64,000 nucleotides of DNA from Bog-473 sp035551835 (GCA_035551835.1 DASZMN010000102.1:58362-122361), one strand, 5' to 3'. Positions 37,186 through 45,553 are shown, counted from the stretch's first letter. Program-made: numbers and translations. Notes: a model not told the origin generated them from the letters alone.

Positions 37186-38151
37186 GTGCGAGCCGACCGC
37201 CTGATCTCCGCGCTGCTGGTCCTGCAATCCAAGGGTCGGGTCACCGCAGCCGAGCTGGCCCAGGAGCTCGAGGTCAGCGAGCGGACCGCGCGTCGAGACC
37301 TCGAGGGTCTCGCCCTGGCCGGTGTCCCCGTCTACTCGCAACCCGGCCGGGGTGGTGGATGGGAGCTCGTGGGCGGTGCGCGCACGGACCTGAGCGGCCT
37401 GACGGCGGACGAGACCCGGGCCCTCTTCCTGATCGCTGGACCGGTGGCCGCGACCCCGGCGGTTCGCGCCGCCCTGCGCAAGCTGGTGCGGGCGCTGCCG
37501 GCCACGTTCCGACCTCAGGCGGAAGCCGCGGCGGGCGCCGTCGTGCGGGATGCCGCCGGATGGGACCACGCCGAGCCGGTCACGCCCGTGCATCTCGAGG
37601 CGCTGCAGCGCGCCGTGATCGAGGGCGTCCAGGTCGAGTTGGGATACCGGCGCCGTGACGGCGAGGCGTCCCATCGCAGCGTGCACCCGCTCGGCCTCGT
37701 CGTCAAGAACGGAACGTGGTATCTGATCGGCGACACGGCGGCGGGCCAACGGACGTTCCGGGTGAGCCGGGTGCGCACGGTGACCGCGACCGATCGACCG
37801 ATCGTGCGTCCCGACGACTTCGACCTCTCCGAGGCCTGGAAATCGATCGTGACGAACATCGACGCGCAGCGCGCGCCCCTCGCGGTCACGTTGCGCACGG
37901 ACGAGGTCACCCTCGACGTGCTCCGCTACATCTTCGGGAGCCGGGTCGGCGACGGGTCGGTCGAAACTTCCGGACTCGTCACCGTCGAGGTGCGGGCGCA
38001 GTCAGAACTCATGCTGGCGCGGCAACTCGCCGGGTTCGCCGACGCGGTCGAGGTGCTCTCTCCCGCCTCGGTCCGGAACCACCTGGCCGATATCGGGCGC
38101 GGGTTGGTTCGCCGCAACGCGCCGCGGGCGGCGCGGACGTCAGGAACCTGA
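37186..38151 (+). CDS. WYL-domain transcriptional regulator
   Basis: A 321-residue regulator. An N-terminal DeoR-like winged helix is at about 1-60 (RLISALLVLQSKGRVTAAELAQELEVSERTARRDLEGL), followed by QPGRGGGWELVGG. A WYL domain spans about 145-215, with NGTWYLIGDTAAGQRTFRVSRVRTV, and a WCX extension about 225-300. WYL domains bind nucleotides or nucleic acids and often sense DNA stress. GTG 37186 directly follows the third CTGGCCA box, so translation start and operator abut. It probably controls the divergent DinB-like gene and itself. Its end overlaps the convergent gene by 12 bp. Confidence 0.88.
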   Translation: MRADRLISALLVLQSKGRVTAAELAQELEVSERTARRDLEGLALAGVPVYSQPGRGGGWELVGGARTDLSGLTADETRALFLIAGPVAATPAVRAALRKLVRALPATFRPQAEAAAGAVVRDAAGWDHAEPVTPVHLEALQRAVIEGVQVELGYRRRDGEASHRSVHPLGLVVKNGTWYLIGDTAAGQRTFRVSRVRTVTATDRPIVRPDDFDLSEAWKSIVTNIDAQRAPLAVTLRTDEVTLDVLRYIFGSRVGDGSVETSGLVTVEVRAQSELMLARQLAGFADAVEVLSPASVRNHLADIGRGLVRRNAPRAARTSGT

Positions 38152-39762
38152 CATGCCGACCACGGGCTGGTTCAAGCGGATCGCACCGGTCGAACCCCAG
38201 AACTGGGCGTCGCCGTACGAGAAGACGCCACCGTCGAGGGCCGTGAACCAGTACCCACCACCGTCACCGGTCGATGACATCGCGATCACGGGCTGGTTCA
38301 GTCGCAGCGCACCCGTCGACCCGTAGAAGGGGGCGCCGTAGCTGAAGACGCCCCCGTCCTTGGCGACCAGCCAGTAGCCCCCCGTGAGCGGATCGACCGA
38401 CATTCCGACGATGGGCGCGTTGAGCGGGATGTTCGAGGCGTCGCCCTGGAACGCGCCGTCGCCCAACAGCACGTACACCTTTCCGTCCGCCCCCACGAGA
38501 TACATGCCCTGATCGTCGGGCGTCAGCGCGGCGCCGACGATGTTGTTGACGTGGAAGCCGAAGAAGGGCAGATCACCGAGTTGAGGGGCGAAGAAGTTCC
38601 ACACGGAGCCGTCGGCACCGATGATGTAGTACCCGTCGGTCGAAGGATCGCTCACGATGGCCACGACATCGGACACGTTGATGTGCAGGGCGGGCAATGA
38701 GCCGATATACGGGGCATCGCCGAAGGTGAAGATCCCGCCGTCGGCACCCACCATCCGGTACCCGTTCTCGTCGTTGGTCGTGGCCATACCGACGATGGGC
38801 TTGTTCAGCTTGATGTTGCCGGTTGAGCCGAAGAAGGAACGGTTGAACGAGAAGATACCGCCGTCGCGGGCGACCAGCCAATACCCCTGCGCGGCCGTCG
38901 GCGACGGCAGGATCGAGACGGCGATCGGGGTCCCGACCAATTGCGAAAGCGAGGGTGAGGTCTGTGCGGTGACGGTGGCAAAGAGGCAGGCGATCTGCTT
39001 CGACTGCACCGAGAATTCCACCCAGCTCGAAGTCACGGCGTTGTACCACTGGATCGAGGAGCCAGCTCCGTAGTGGCAGACGGCGATGTCCACGCTCGAG
39101 AACCCCGACCCGTTCCCGATCGCCACATCGTCGTAGACGCCGGTGGAACCCACGGGAGTGCTCGACGTCGGGTTCGCTCCGTAGGTGGCCGCGGTCACCG
39201 CACCCGCGCCGTTCGCCTGCACGACCAGGTCACTGACGCTCGTCGAGAAGGATCCCTCATGGTCGGTGCCGGTGCCGCTCTTCGAGCTGGTCGCCCCTGC
39301 CGGAGGCTCTGGCGGCGTGACATTGACCGTGAGCGGGCAGGACGGCAGCCCCGCCGAACCACACTGTGTCGGATCCGACCCGGTCGTGGCCGACGTGTTG
39401 TCGAACGTACCGCCGTCGACGTAGATCCCGGTGATGGTGTCGACACCCGCCGGCCCATTGGTCGATGTGCAGGTGAACGTCCCGTTGGAGTCGGGCGTCT
39501 GCGACCCGCACAGAAACGTGGATCCGGACGTGAACGTCACCACGCCGGCGGTCACCCCACTCGAGCCCGACGTCACCGTCATGGTGTACGTCACCGTTGC
39601 GCCGTAGGTCACGTTTGTCGGGTTGACGGAGACCGTCGCCGCGGTCGCGGCCTGGGCCGACGCGGGTGACGCGCCGAGAAACAAGACGGCCGCCAAGGGA
39701 AGCAGTGCGGCGCCGAGTACGAACCCCCGACGCATCACGCGCCGGCCAACCAACCGTTCCAC
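38140..39762 (-). CDS. Secreted protein with Ig-like domain and six beta-propeller-like repeats
   Basis: A 540-residue exported protein. The signal peptide ends near FLGASPASAQA. An Ig-like domain follows (TVSVNPTNVTYGATVTYTMT) with paired Cys, then a middle domain with two Cys. The C-terminal half holds six ~46-residue repeats of the form GYWLVARDGGIFSF ... FFGSTG ... LNKPIVGMA, consistent with a beta-propeller. No enzyme motif; adhesion or carbohydrate binding is plausible. The start is uncertain: GTG 39762 has AAGGCAGG upstream; ATG 39735 is the alternative. Confidence 0.7.
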   Translation of the reverse strand: MERLVGRRVMRRGFVLGAALLPLAAVLFLGASPASAQAATAATVSVNPTNVTYGATVTYTMTVTSGSSGVTAGVVTFTSGSTFLCGSQTPDSNGTFTCTSTNGPAGVDTITGIYVDGGTFDNTSATTGSDPTQCGSAGLPSCPLTVNVTPPEPPAGATSSKSGTGTDHEGSFSTSVSDLVVQANGAGAVTAATYGANPTSSTPVGSTGVYDDVAIGNGSGFSSVDIAVCHYGAGSSIQWYNAVTSSWVEFSVQSKQIACLFATVTAQTSPSLSQLVGTPIAVSILPSPTAAQGYWLVARDGGIFSFNRSFFGSTGNIKLNKPIVGMATTNDENGYRMVGADGGIFTFGDAPYIGSLPALHINVSDVVAIVSDPSTDGYYIIGADGSVWNFFAPQLGDLPFFGFHVNNIVGAALTPDDQGMYLVGADGKVYVLLGDGAFQGDASNIPLNAPIVGMSVDPLTGGYWLVAKDGGVFSYGAPFYGSTGALRLNQPVIAMSSTGDGGGYWFTALDGGVFSYGDAQFWGSTGAIRLNQPVVGMSGS

Positions 39763-39844
39763 TGTCAGACCTGCCTTCCACCGCCCGAGTGCGGAGATTC
39801 TTGTTCTCCCCGCGCTGCCCCGCAAGGACCAGGGCGGGCGTGTC

Positions 39845-40963
39845 TCATCCGGCGGCGGTGGCGGCCTCGAGCAGTGCGCCGGCGGCCAGCAGACGCTCTT
39901 CGCCGTACGCGGGCCCGATCAGCTGAAGGCTGGCCGGGAACGGCCCGCCCGTCGGCACGGGCAGTGAAAGGGCCGGCACGCCAGCCAGGTTGACCGGAAG
40001 CGTGCAGCGGGAGACCAGCAGGTCGTCGCCGTCCTCGAGGGGTGGCGGAAAGATGGTCAAGGTCGGCGTGACGAGGAAGTCCACGTGGTCGAATACGCCC
40101 TCGAGGGTGGCGCGCCACTTGCGCTGCGTCTCCCAGGCCGATTGCACCACGCCCTCGTTGAGAGATGATCCAAGCTCCAGTCGCGACCTGACGCCCTCCC
40201 CGATGCCGTCGGGGTCTTCGAGCGCCAGTGCACGGTCGGAGTGCCAGGCCTCGACGATGAGAAGAAGGCCGGCATGGGTCAGCGCCTTGTCCCAGCCCGG
40301 CACGACCAGTCCTGTGCTGCGCCAGCCGACGAGCGCAATCGCTCTGTCGAGGGCAGCCGTGATGGCCGGGTCGGCCTCGATGGGCAGACGCGCGACCTCG
40401 AGGTCGCCGGCCTCACCCAGATCCCCCACCGTGAATCCGGGCTCCAAGAGCTGCATGCCGGTGACCAGTCCGGCCACATCACGCGCCATCGGCCCGACGG
40501 TGTCGAAGCTGGGCGACAGCGGCCAGACGCCTTCAAGCGGAATGCGGCCGAACGTCGTCTTCAGGCCCGCGGTGCCACAGCAGGCCGCGGGGATCCGCAC
40601 GGAACCGCCCGTATCGCTGCCGTAAGCCACGTCGGCCTCCCCGGTCGCGACCGCGACCGCGGAGCCGCTCGACGAGCCCCCGGGCACGCGGGCGGGATCG
40701 AGCGGATTCACCGGCGTGCCGTACCACGGGTTGATGCCCGTCACCCCGAGCGCCAGCTCATGGAGGTTGGTCCGGCCCACGATGCGCGCGCCGGCGGCGC
40801 GCGCTCCGGCCAGACAGGCCGCATCGCGCTCAGCGGGCCGGGCCCGCGCCGCGACCGCGCGGCACCCTGCCGTCGTCGTCTCGCCCTCCATGTCAATGAG
40901 GTCCTTGACGGCGAGCCGAACGCCCGGCCCCGAGGTTTCGTACCGAGTGATGAAGGTCGTCAT
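39845..40963 (-). CDS. Amidase-signature family hydrolase, N-terminally short
   Basis: A 372-residue enzyme of the GatA/amidase family. The Ser-Ser-Lys triad is present: Lys20 in LAVKDLID, cis-Ser in VPGGSSSGSAVAVA, and nucleophile Ser121 in GSDTGGSVRIPA. The protein begins almost at the catalytic Lys, so the ~60-residue N-terminal helical region common in amidases is missing; no in-frame homology is evident upstream. It should hydrolyse amides or transfer ammonia. No GatB/GatC genes are nearby, so a tRNA role is unlikely. Confidence 0.85.
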   Translation of the reverse strand: MTTFITRYETSGPGVRLAVKDLIDMEGETTTAGCRAVAARARPAERDAACLAGARAAGARIVGRTNLHELALGVTGINPWYGTPVNPLDPARVPGGSSSGSAVAVATGEADVAYGSDTGGSVRIPAACCGTAGLKTTFGRIPLEGVWPLSPSFDTVGPMARDVAGLVTGMQLLEPGFTVGDLGEAGDLEVARLPIEADPAITAALDRAIALVGWRSTGLVVPGWDKALTHAGLLLIVEAWHSDRALALEDPDGIGEGVRSRLELGSSLNEGVVQSAWETQRKWRATLEGVFDHVDFLVTPTLTIFPPPLEDGDDLLVSRCTLPVNLAGVPALSLPVPTGGPFPASLQLIGPAYGEERLLAAGALLEAATAAG

Positions 40964-41248
40964 AGCTCGGCGGCCCTCGGGCGCTGCCTGTGCGACCCTG
41001 TGCTGGAGACGATCCTCTGATCGGCGAGACTCGTCGCGACGACGAAGTGCTTCGCCGCGCGCAACCGGTTCCGCCCGTTCAATCCAACCCCGCTCATCAT
41101 TCCTCCCCAGCCTTTCGGCGCCCGACCCTACCGGGCGGGCGCCGGCAAGTCGGCAACGCGTGCCGGGTGACGGCCTGCATCTGCACGCGCCCATACGTCA
41201 CCCGGCGCCCGTCGTCTGCAAGGCTTGTGGCGGCCGAAGGGAGCACTC

Positions 41249-41680
41249 GTGCACGAGGAGAACGCTGCCCTGTTGCGACGGGCCTGGGCGGCATACGACC
41301 GGGGCGACGAAGTGGAATTCGCGGCCTGCGTCACCCACGACTGGCGCGAGCACACTCCGAGCGGCGAGGTGGCGACGCTCGCCGACGAACGCAAGACGAT
41401 GGCCGTCCACCGGGTCGCCTTCCCGGACAAGCACACCGAGATCCTCAGCCTGGTGGCGGACGCCGACGTGGTCGCCTGCTACTGCACGACCTCGGCCGTC
41501 CATCGCGGGGCCTATTTCGACCTCGCGCCGACGGGGACCCGGGTCAGCGTCGACGAGATGATGTTCAACCGGATCGAAGGCGGAAAGGTTGCCGAGACCT
41601 GGGTGATCACCGCCGGCCCCGGCTTCTACCGCCAGCTCTCCGGGCGCGAGGCACCGGAAGACCTGGACAACATGGGCTGA
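41249..41680 (+). CDS. SnoaL-like polyketide-cyclase-fold protein
   Basis: A 143-residue alpha+beta barrel protein. It starts VHEENAALLRRAWAAYDRGD and includes a THDWREHTP strand with His and Asp and the closing MMFNRIEGGKVAETWVI. The NTF2-like fold serves ester cyclases, isomerases and dehydratases; the substrate is unknown. GTG 41249 has GAAGGGAG 5 nt upstream. It is followed by a convergent MBL gene 16 nt away. Confidence 0.75.
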   Translation: MHEENAALLRRAWAAYDRGDEVEFAACVTHDWREHTPSGEVATLADERKTMAVHRVAFPDKHTEILSLVADADVVACYCTTSAVHRGAYFDLAPTGTRVSVDEMMFNRIEGGKVAETWVITAGPGFYRQLSGREAPEDLDNMG

Positions 41681-41696
41681 GCATTAGGTGTCACGC

Positions 41697-42485
41697 CTAC
41701 CCGGTCACCCCGGCGAGCATCCGTTCCAGAGCGGCCTGGTCGGGTCCGACAAACGGATTGGCGTCGGGCACCGCCGCGAGCGCGCCCAGCAGCCGCCCCA
41801 GCGAGGAGCCGCGCGCGGCGGGCAGGTGGCTGCTCAGGACCATCGTGGGTTCGAGCACGCGGATGCGCTCCAGCTCCGACGCGAACGCCGCCCGGTCCAC
41901 CTGGTGGAGCCACGAGGAGTCCACGGTCGCCCAGAAGACCTGGCCCTGACGCAACGCGTCGTCGGACAGTTCTTCGGCGGATTCGGGCACCTCGTCCAAC
42001 AGAGCCCCGAAACAGTCCGAGCTGAAGAAGATCCCCGACCTCTGGTCGTGCAGGCCTTGGGTGATCGGGTTGTCGAACGCCGGAGGCTTCACCGCTCGCA
42101 GCGTCCGGTCGCCGACATCGACGGTCTGGCCCGGATTGACCAGATGCACACGGTCCATGGGAAGCGGAGCGGCCAGGCTCATGATCCCGACCCCGAGGAA
42201 GCTGGTGATCACGCGCAACCGTTCGTTCTCCTGGAGCAGGCGGGCCAGCGAGCCGATGTGGTCGAAGTCGGTATGGGTGAGCCAGATCCAGCGGAGGTCG
42301 GCCGGATCGATCACCGTCCGCAACGCCGCCATGAAATCGTCGCTCTCGCGCACGGCGCCCGTGTCGACAAGCACCGGTTCGCTCGCGTGGATCACAAAGG
42401 CGTTGATTGCGAGCTGGCCGAATCCGGCGATCGCGGCGGTCGATGTCACGACGTCGACGTCGGGTGCGGCCTGGTAGGTGTACAT
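41697..42485 (-). CDS. MBL-fold metallohydrolase
   Basis: A 262-residue metallo-beta-lactamase-fold protein. The metal motif is THTDFDHIGS (HxDxDH-type), with later ligands in FFSSDCFGA (Asp) and VLSSHLPA (His). VLVDTGAVRES precedes the first motif. It resembles ODP/flavodiiron-type MBL domains without the flavodoxin part. AGGAG lies 9 nt before the ATG. It sits 35 nt downstream of the SRPBCC gene on the same strand and is probably co-transcribed under TetR control. Confidence 0.8.
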   Translation of the reverse strand: MYTYQAAPDVDVVTSTAAIAGFGQLAINAFVIHASEPVLVDTGAVRESDDFMAALRTVIDPADLRWIWLTHTDFDHIGSLARLLQENERLRVITSFLGVGIMSLAAPLPMDRVHLVNPGQTVDVGDRTLRAVKPPAFDNPITQGLHDQRSGIFFSSDCFGALLDEVPESAEELSDDALRQGQVFWATVDSSWLHQVDRAAFASELERIRVLEPTMVLSSHLPAARGSSLGRLLGALAAVPDANPFVGPDQAALERMLAGVTG

Positions 42486-42520
42486 GGTGAACGGCTCCTG
42501 AGGTTTGGAAAGTGGGTGGA

Positions 42521-43060
42521 CTAGCCAGCCGACGGCGTCGTCTCGGCTGAGCTCTTCAGATGCTCGAGCGTGTGTTGCAAGCCGTCGCGTAGCTCTTGGA
42601 CGCGGTTGGTCGGGACGTCGAGAATGCGGGCCCAGGTCGGGATCTTGTGGATCTCATAGGACTCGGTGACACGAGTTCCGCCATCGGTTGGCTCAAAGGC
42701 GTAGCGCCACACGACGCCATCCTTGCCACCTTCTTGCGTGGCGAACGCGAATTCACGGCCGGGGTCGGCGGTGACCACGCGCCCCCGGCGAGACCACTTG
42801 ATCAGGCCTCGGGGGCCCGTGTGGTTGTGGCCGACGAACGTGGCACCCTCGGCCGGGCCGGTCGACCCGTCGAGCCACTCGACTCGCTGGCACTCGGGGC
42901 TCCATTCACCCATCCGCGGCATGTCCGCCACCATGGCGTAGATGCGCTCCGCCGGTGCTGCGATCACCACCGAGTGCGAGTCCCGGCGCAGCCACCACCG
43001 ACTGCTCTGGATTGCCCTCGGGTTCTCGGTCGTCTCCACGGTCGTCTCCTCGTTGGTCAT
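42521..43060 (-). CDS. SRPBCC (polyketide cyclase/START-like) protein
   Basis: A 179-residue lipid-binding-fold protein. RDSHSVVIAAPAERIYAMVADMPRMGEWSPECQRVEW is the usual opening of SRPBCC proteins, followed by GTRVTESYEIHKIP. These bind hydrophobic ligands or act on polyketide-like molecules; the ligand is unknown. The ATG at 43060 follows AGGCGGAAG closely. A good promoter (TTGACA, 17 nt, TAGCTT) overlaps the palindrome assigned to the divergent TetR repressor. Confidence 0.82.
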   Translation of the reverse strand: MTNEETTVETTENPRAIQSSRWWLRRDSHSVVIAAPAERIYAMVADMPRMGEWSPECQRVEWLDGSTGPAEGATFVGHNHTGPRGLIKWSRRGRVVTADPGREFAFATQEGGKDGVVWRYAFEPTDGGTRVTESYEIHKIPTWARILDVPTNRVQELRDGLQHTLEHLKSSAETTPSAG

Positions 43061-43076
43061 CTTCCGCCTGCCTGTA

Positions 43077-43105
43077 AAGCTAATGCTATTAGCTCTAGCT
43101 GTCAA
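43077..43105 (-). promoter_or_regulatory. Promoter of the SRPBCC-MBL unit
   Basis: On the minus strand, TTGACA (43100-43105) and TAGCTT (43077-43082) are separated by 17 nt. Transcription would start near 43070, 10 nt before the start codon. The TetR-type palindrome lies across the spacer and -10. Confidence 0.6.
43078..43094. promoter_or_regulatory. TetR-type operator palindrome
   Basis: AGCTAATGCTATTAGCT is a perfect 7-3-7 inverted repeat. TAAAGCTA recurs at 43075-43082 and 43113-43120, the second copy just ahead of the tetR start. The site would block the SRPBCC promoter when bound. Confidence 0.65.
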
Positions 43106-43118
43106 CCACCTTTAAAGC

Positions 43119-43124
43119 TATACT
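43119..43124 (+). promoter_or_regulatory. -10-like TATACT for the tetR gene
   Basis: TATACT lies 8 nt before the ATG at 43133, with no ribosome site, so the transcript is probably leaderless. The second TAAAGCTA copy overlaps it. Confidence 0.45.
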
Positions 43125-43132
43125 GGTTATCG

Positions 43133-43801
43133 ATGGCACCAACGGGCCGAGGAGGAACGCAGGCGCCGGCCGGCGGGCGGGCGCGGCCGGATCGCCGGGC
43201 CCGTCGCCGCCAGGAGACACTGGCCGAGATCCTCGACATCGCCCGCGAGATCATGACCGTCGAGGGTGTGAACGGCCTGAGCCTGGCCGAGGTGGCCCGG
43301 CGGCTCGGCGTGCAGCCACCCTCGCTCTACAAGTACTTCCCGTCGCTCATGGCGATCTACGACGCGCTGTTCCTCGAGGGACAGCGCGGGAATCTCGAGG
43401 CGATGCGAGACGGCATGCAGAGTGCCGAACCCGGGCTCGACGCGCTCATCGCGGGACTCGAATCGAGCGGCCGGTGGTGTCTGGCCAATCGCGCGGTGGC
43501 CGAGCTGCTGTTCTGGCGTCCGGTCCCCAGCTTCCATCCCTCGGCTGACGCATTCGCCGTCAGCACGGAAATGGTCGAGCTCCAACGTGGTGCGCTCGCC
43601 GATGCGGTCGCCAAGGGCGAGCTCGGTCCCGCGGCGAACGAAGAGGGCGCCATCTACCTCGTGTCGATCATGATCGCCGGGACGTTCAGCCAGGCCTTCG
43701 CCAACGAACCCGAGCTGCCCTGGGGCGAGGGGCGCTTCACCTCGTGGTTCCCGACGCTGATGCGTCTGCTGCCGGCCGCCTTCCCGCCCGACGACGGATA
43801 G
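43133..43801 (+). CDS. TetR-family repressor
   Basis: A 222-residue regulator. An unusually basic lead (about 1-27, RGGTQAPAGGRARPDRRARRRQ) is followed by the TetR helix-turn-helix at about 30-75 (AEILDIAREIMTVEGVNGLSLAEVARRLGVQPPSLYKYFPS) and an all-helical ligand domain. It is divergent from the SRPBCC-MBL pair, with a perfect palindrome in the 72-bp gap, so local repression relieved by a ligand is expected. The inducer may be the ligand handled by the SRPBCC protein; this is inference. Confidence 0.88.
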   Translation: MAPTGRGGTQAPAGGRARPDRRARRRQETLAEILDIAREIMTVEGVNGLSLAEVARRLGVQPPSLYKYFPSLMAIYDALFLEGQRGNLEAMRDGMQSAEPGLDALIAGLESSGRWCLANRAVAELLFWRPVPSFHPSADAFAVSTEMVELQRGALADAVAKGELGPAANEEGAIYLVSIMIAGTFSQAFANEPELPWGEGRFTSWFPTLMRLLPAAFPPDDG

Positions 43802-43850
43802 GGGATGGAACGGCGTCGAACGCCGGCCGCCAGTCGACGGACGGCCGGGC

Positions 43851-44285
43851 TCAGGCGTCGAGGGTCCGGCGGTACACGTTGGTGACGCGGGCCTCGAAGC
43901 CCATGCGGACGTAGAGCCGGTTGGCCTCCTCGCGATCGGGCCTCGAGGTGAGGTCGACCGTGCGGGCGCCCCGTGCGGCCGCGCCGTCGATCGCCGCCTG
44001 CACGAGCGCAGCGGCGACGCCCTTTCCACGCGCCGTGTGGTCGACCACCACGTCTTCGATCCAGGCTCGCACCGCCGTCGGGATTTCGAAGGTCACCAGC
44101 GTCAACATGCCGACGACACGATCGTCGTCGCGCGCCACGAACAAAGTGGCGCCCGGGTCGGCCACGATCCGGCGCAACGCCTCCTTCGAGGGTGCCGGCG
44201 ACGACGACGAGAGCTGGGGCACGAGCGCGCCGACCGCCGCCACAAGGTCCTCGTCGACCGACCCGGCGGCCTCGACGGCAATCAC
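43851..44285 (-). CDS. GNAT N-acetyltransferase
   Basis: A 144-residue acetyl-CoA-dependent transferase. ATLFVARDDDRVVGMLTLV leads to AWIEDVVVDHTARGKGVAAALVQAA, containing the R-G-x-G-x-A acetyl-CoA loop, and the end NRLYVRMGFEARVTNVYRRTL is typical. The substrate is unknown. The GTG start overlaps the NUDIX stop as GTGA. Confidence 0.82.
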   Translation of the reverse strand: MIAVEAAGSVDEDLVAAVGALVPQLSSSSPAPSKEALRRIVADPGATLFVARDDDRVVGMLTLVTFEIPTAVRAWIEDVVVDHTARGKGVAAALVQAAIDGAAARGARTVDLTSRPDREEANRLYVRMGFEARVTNVYRRTLDA

Positions 44286-44989
44286 GACGTGGTCGAGCCG
44301 CCCCGCCACATCGGTGAGCGGACGTTGTCGTAGAGCACGTCGCGCCGCTCCCCGTTCAATGCCGCAAAGACATGCTCGCCCCACCGCTCCGAGCCGACCA
44401 GCGGCTGCGGGAGCGTCTCGCGGGTGAACCACCCGACGTCGCGGGTCTCGAGCGGATGCGGCGCGATCTCACCACCCACGGCGCGGCAGTAGAAGAGCAA
44501 CGAGTACAGGGGCACCCGGGTGAAACCGAGGCGCAGGCCGTCGAGGACCGCGATGAGACGAATCGGCTCGGCGACGATCCCGGTCTCCTCTTCGACCTCC
44601 TTCACCACCACCTCGGCCGCCGAATACCCGACGTCGCACCACCCGGTCGGGTACAGCCAGATGCCCGAGTCCGCCCGCTGGATGAGCAACAGCTCGCCCT
44701 TGTCGTTGCCCACGGCTGCGCCGACAGCGACCTTGGGGGTGACGTAACCGGGCACTCCCTTGCCCACGGTGTCCATCCACTCCTGCACGAGTCCTTCCGC
44801 ATCCTCGGTGGCCGACGCACCGTCGGCCTCGGAGCGGATGTCGGCGGCAACCTTAAGGATCTCCTCAAAGCGTTCCTGCTCGTAGAGGCTCTCGGTGAAC
44901 CCGAGGCCCGTGCGCGCGATGGCCGAGAGCGCCTCGCTCCAGCGGAGCAACATCTTGAGCGGGACGGCGTGGTCGTCGGTGGGGTCCAC
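44282..44989 (-). CDS. NUDIX hydrolase with N-terminal helical domain
   Basis: A 235-residue protein. The N-terminal helical domain (SEALSAIARTGLGFTESLYEQERFEEILKVAADI) is a known NUDIX companion. The NUDIX core begins near PKVAVGAAVGND; the box is degenerate (GYSAAEVVVKEVEEETG), keeping REVxEExG-like residues as KEVEEETG. It should cleave nucleoside diphosphates linked to another moiety. The GTG at 44989 has no Shine-Dalgarno but TAGCGT lies 8 nt upstream. It overlaps the GNAT gene as GTGA. Confidence 0.83.
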   Translation of the reverse strand: MDPTDDHAVPLKMLLRWSEALSAIARTGLGFTESLYEQERFEEILKVAADIRSEADGASATEDAEGLVQEWMDTVGKGVPGYVTPKVAVGAAVGNDKGELLLIQRADSGIWLYPTGWCDVGYSAAEVVVKEVEEETGIVAEPIRLIAVLDGLRLGFTRVPLYSLLFYCRAVGGEIAPHPLETRDVGWFTRETLPQPLVGSERWGEHVFAALNGERRDVLYDNVRSPMWRGGSTTS

Positions 44990-44997
44990 GGGCGGTG

Positions 44998-45003
44998 ACG
45001 CTA
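44998..45003 (-). promoter_or_regulatory. -10-like TAGCGT for the NUDIX gene
   Basis: TAGCGT on the minus strand is 8 nt before the GTG at 44989, where no ribosome site is present. A leaderless start is likely. Confidence 0.4.
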
Positions 45004-45034
45004 CCGCGGGCCGCCCGCTGGGCCAGAATGGGGC

Positions 45035-45223
45035 ATGGCCGTCAACGACGATTGCCGCCACTACGTGATGCGGACGACGCCTCGCGGGGACCGCCTCGAG
45101 CGTTGCAAGGTGGACGCCAACGAGCCCCTTCCCTTCACCTGCCCCGAGGGCTGCGTCTTCTACGAGCCCCGCAAGGTGTCCTCGGCGGGCTGGCACGTGC
45201 CCCAAAACCCCGACGACGGCTGA
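45035..45223 (+). CDS. Small four-Cys protein
   Basis: A 62-residue protein with Cys7, Cys24, Cys36 and Cys40 (NDDCRHY, LERCKVDAN, TCPEGCVFYEPRK). The spacing suggests a small zinc- or iron-binding knuckle. It is hydrophilic and cytosolic. It reads as a real gene from its start context, size and strongly constrained Cys pattern, but I cannot name a family. It is divergent from the NUDIX gene, with 45 nt between starts. Confidence 0.6.
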   Translation: MAVNDDCRHYVMRTTPRGDRLERCKVDANEPLPFTCPEGCVFYEPRKVSSAGWHVPQNPDDG

Positions 45224-45277
45224 GCGGTTTTGTGCCGGCCCGGGGAGGGCCGTGTCGTCGGCCGCTCGTGTAAGCGC

Positions 45278-45322
45278 TCAGCCCTCGAGCACTCAGCCCT
45301 CGAGCACTCAGCCCTCGAGCAC
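45278..45322. repeat. 15-bp tandem triplication containing a stop codon
   Basis: TCAGCCCTCGAGCAC occurs three times in a row (45278-45292, 45293-45307, 45308-45322). On the minus strand each copy reads GTG-CTC-GAG-GGC-TGA, so the NIL gene's last codons and stop (VLEG, stop) are repeated twice more in frame after the real stop. Confidence 0.95.
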
Positions 45323-45553
45323 GTCGCCCAGCAGGTCGACGGTGATTCCCTCGCCCCGGAGCCACTGGAGCGCGGCCTCGACCTGGGCCGACTCGCCGTC
45401 GACCTCGCAGACGAGCCAGCCGCGATGCTCCTCCACGTCGGCGCGTCGGATGTTGGGCTCGACGTCGAATTGGCGCACCATGATCGCGAGCACCGGCCGG
45501 CGCACCTCGGACTCGGGGAAGGTCAGCTTCACCTTGACGCGGACCGCGCTCAC
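45308..45553 (-). CDS. NIL-domain protein
   Basis: An 81-residue stand-alone NIL domain (VRVKVKLTFPESEVRRPVLAIMVRQFDVEPNIRRADVEEHRGWLVCEVDG). NIL domains occur on methionine ABC transporters and some ferredoxins and are thought to bind methionine or related ligands. The GTG start overlaps the larE stop as GTGA. Pairing with a sulfur transferase suggests a sensor or partner of sulfur handling. The 3' end falls in a 15-bp tandem repeat. Confidence 0.82.
   Translation of the reverse strand: MSAVRVKVKLTFPESEVRRPVLAIMVRQFDVEPNIRRADVEEHRGWLVCEVDGESAQVEAALQWLRGEGITVDLLGDVLEG

Noticed and set aside
40964..41248. Hidden gene between the amidase and SnoaL-like genes
   Set aside because: 285 nt contain no frame with both a plausible start and coding features; nothing else noted in it.
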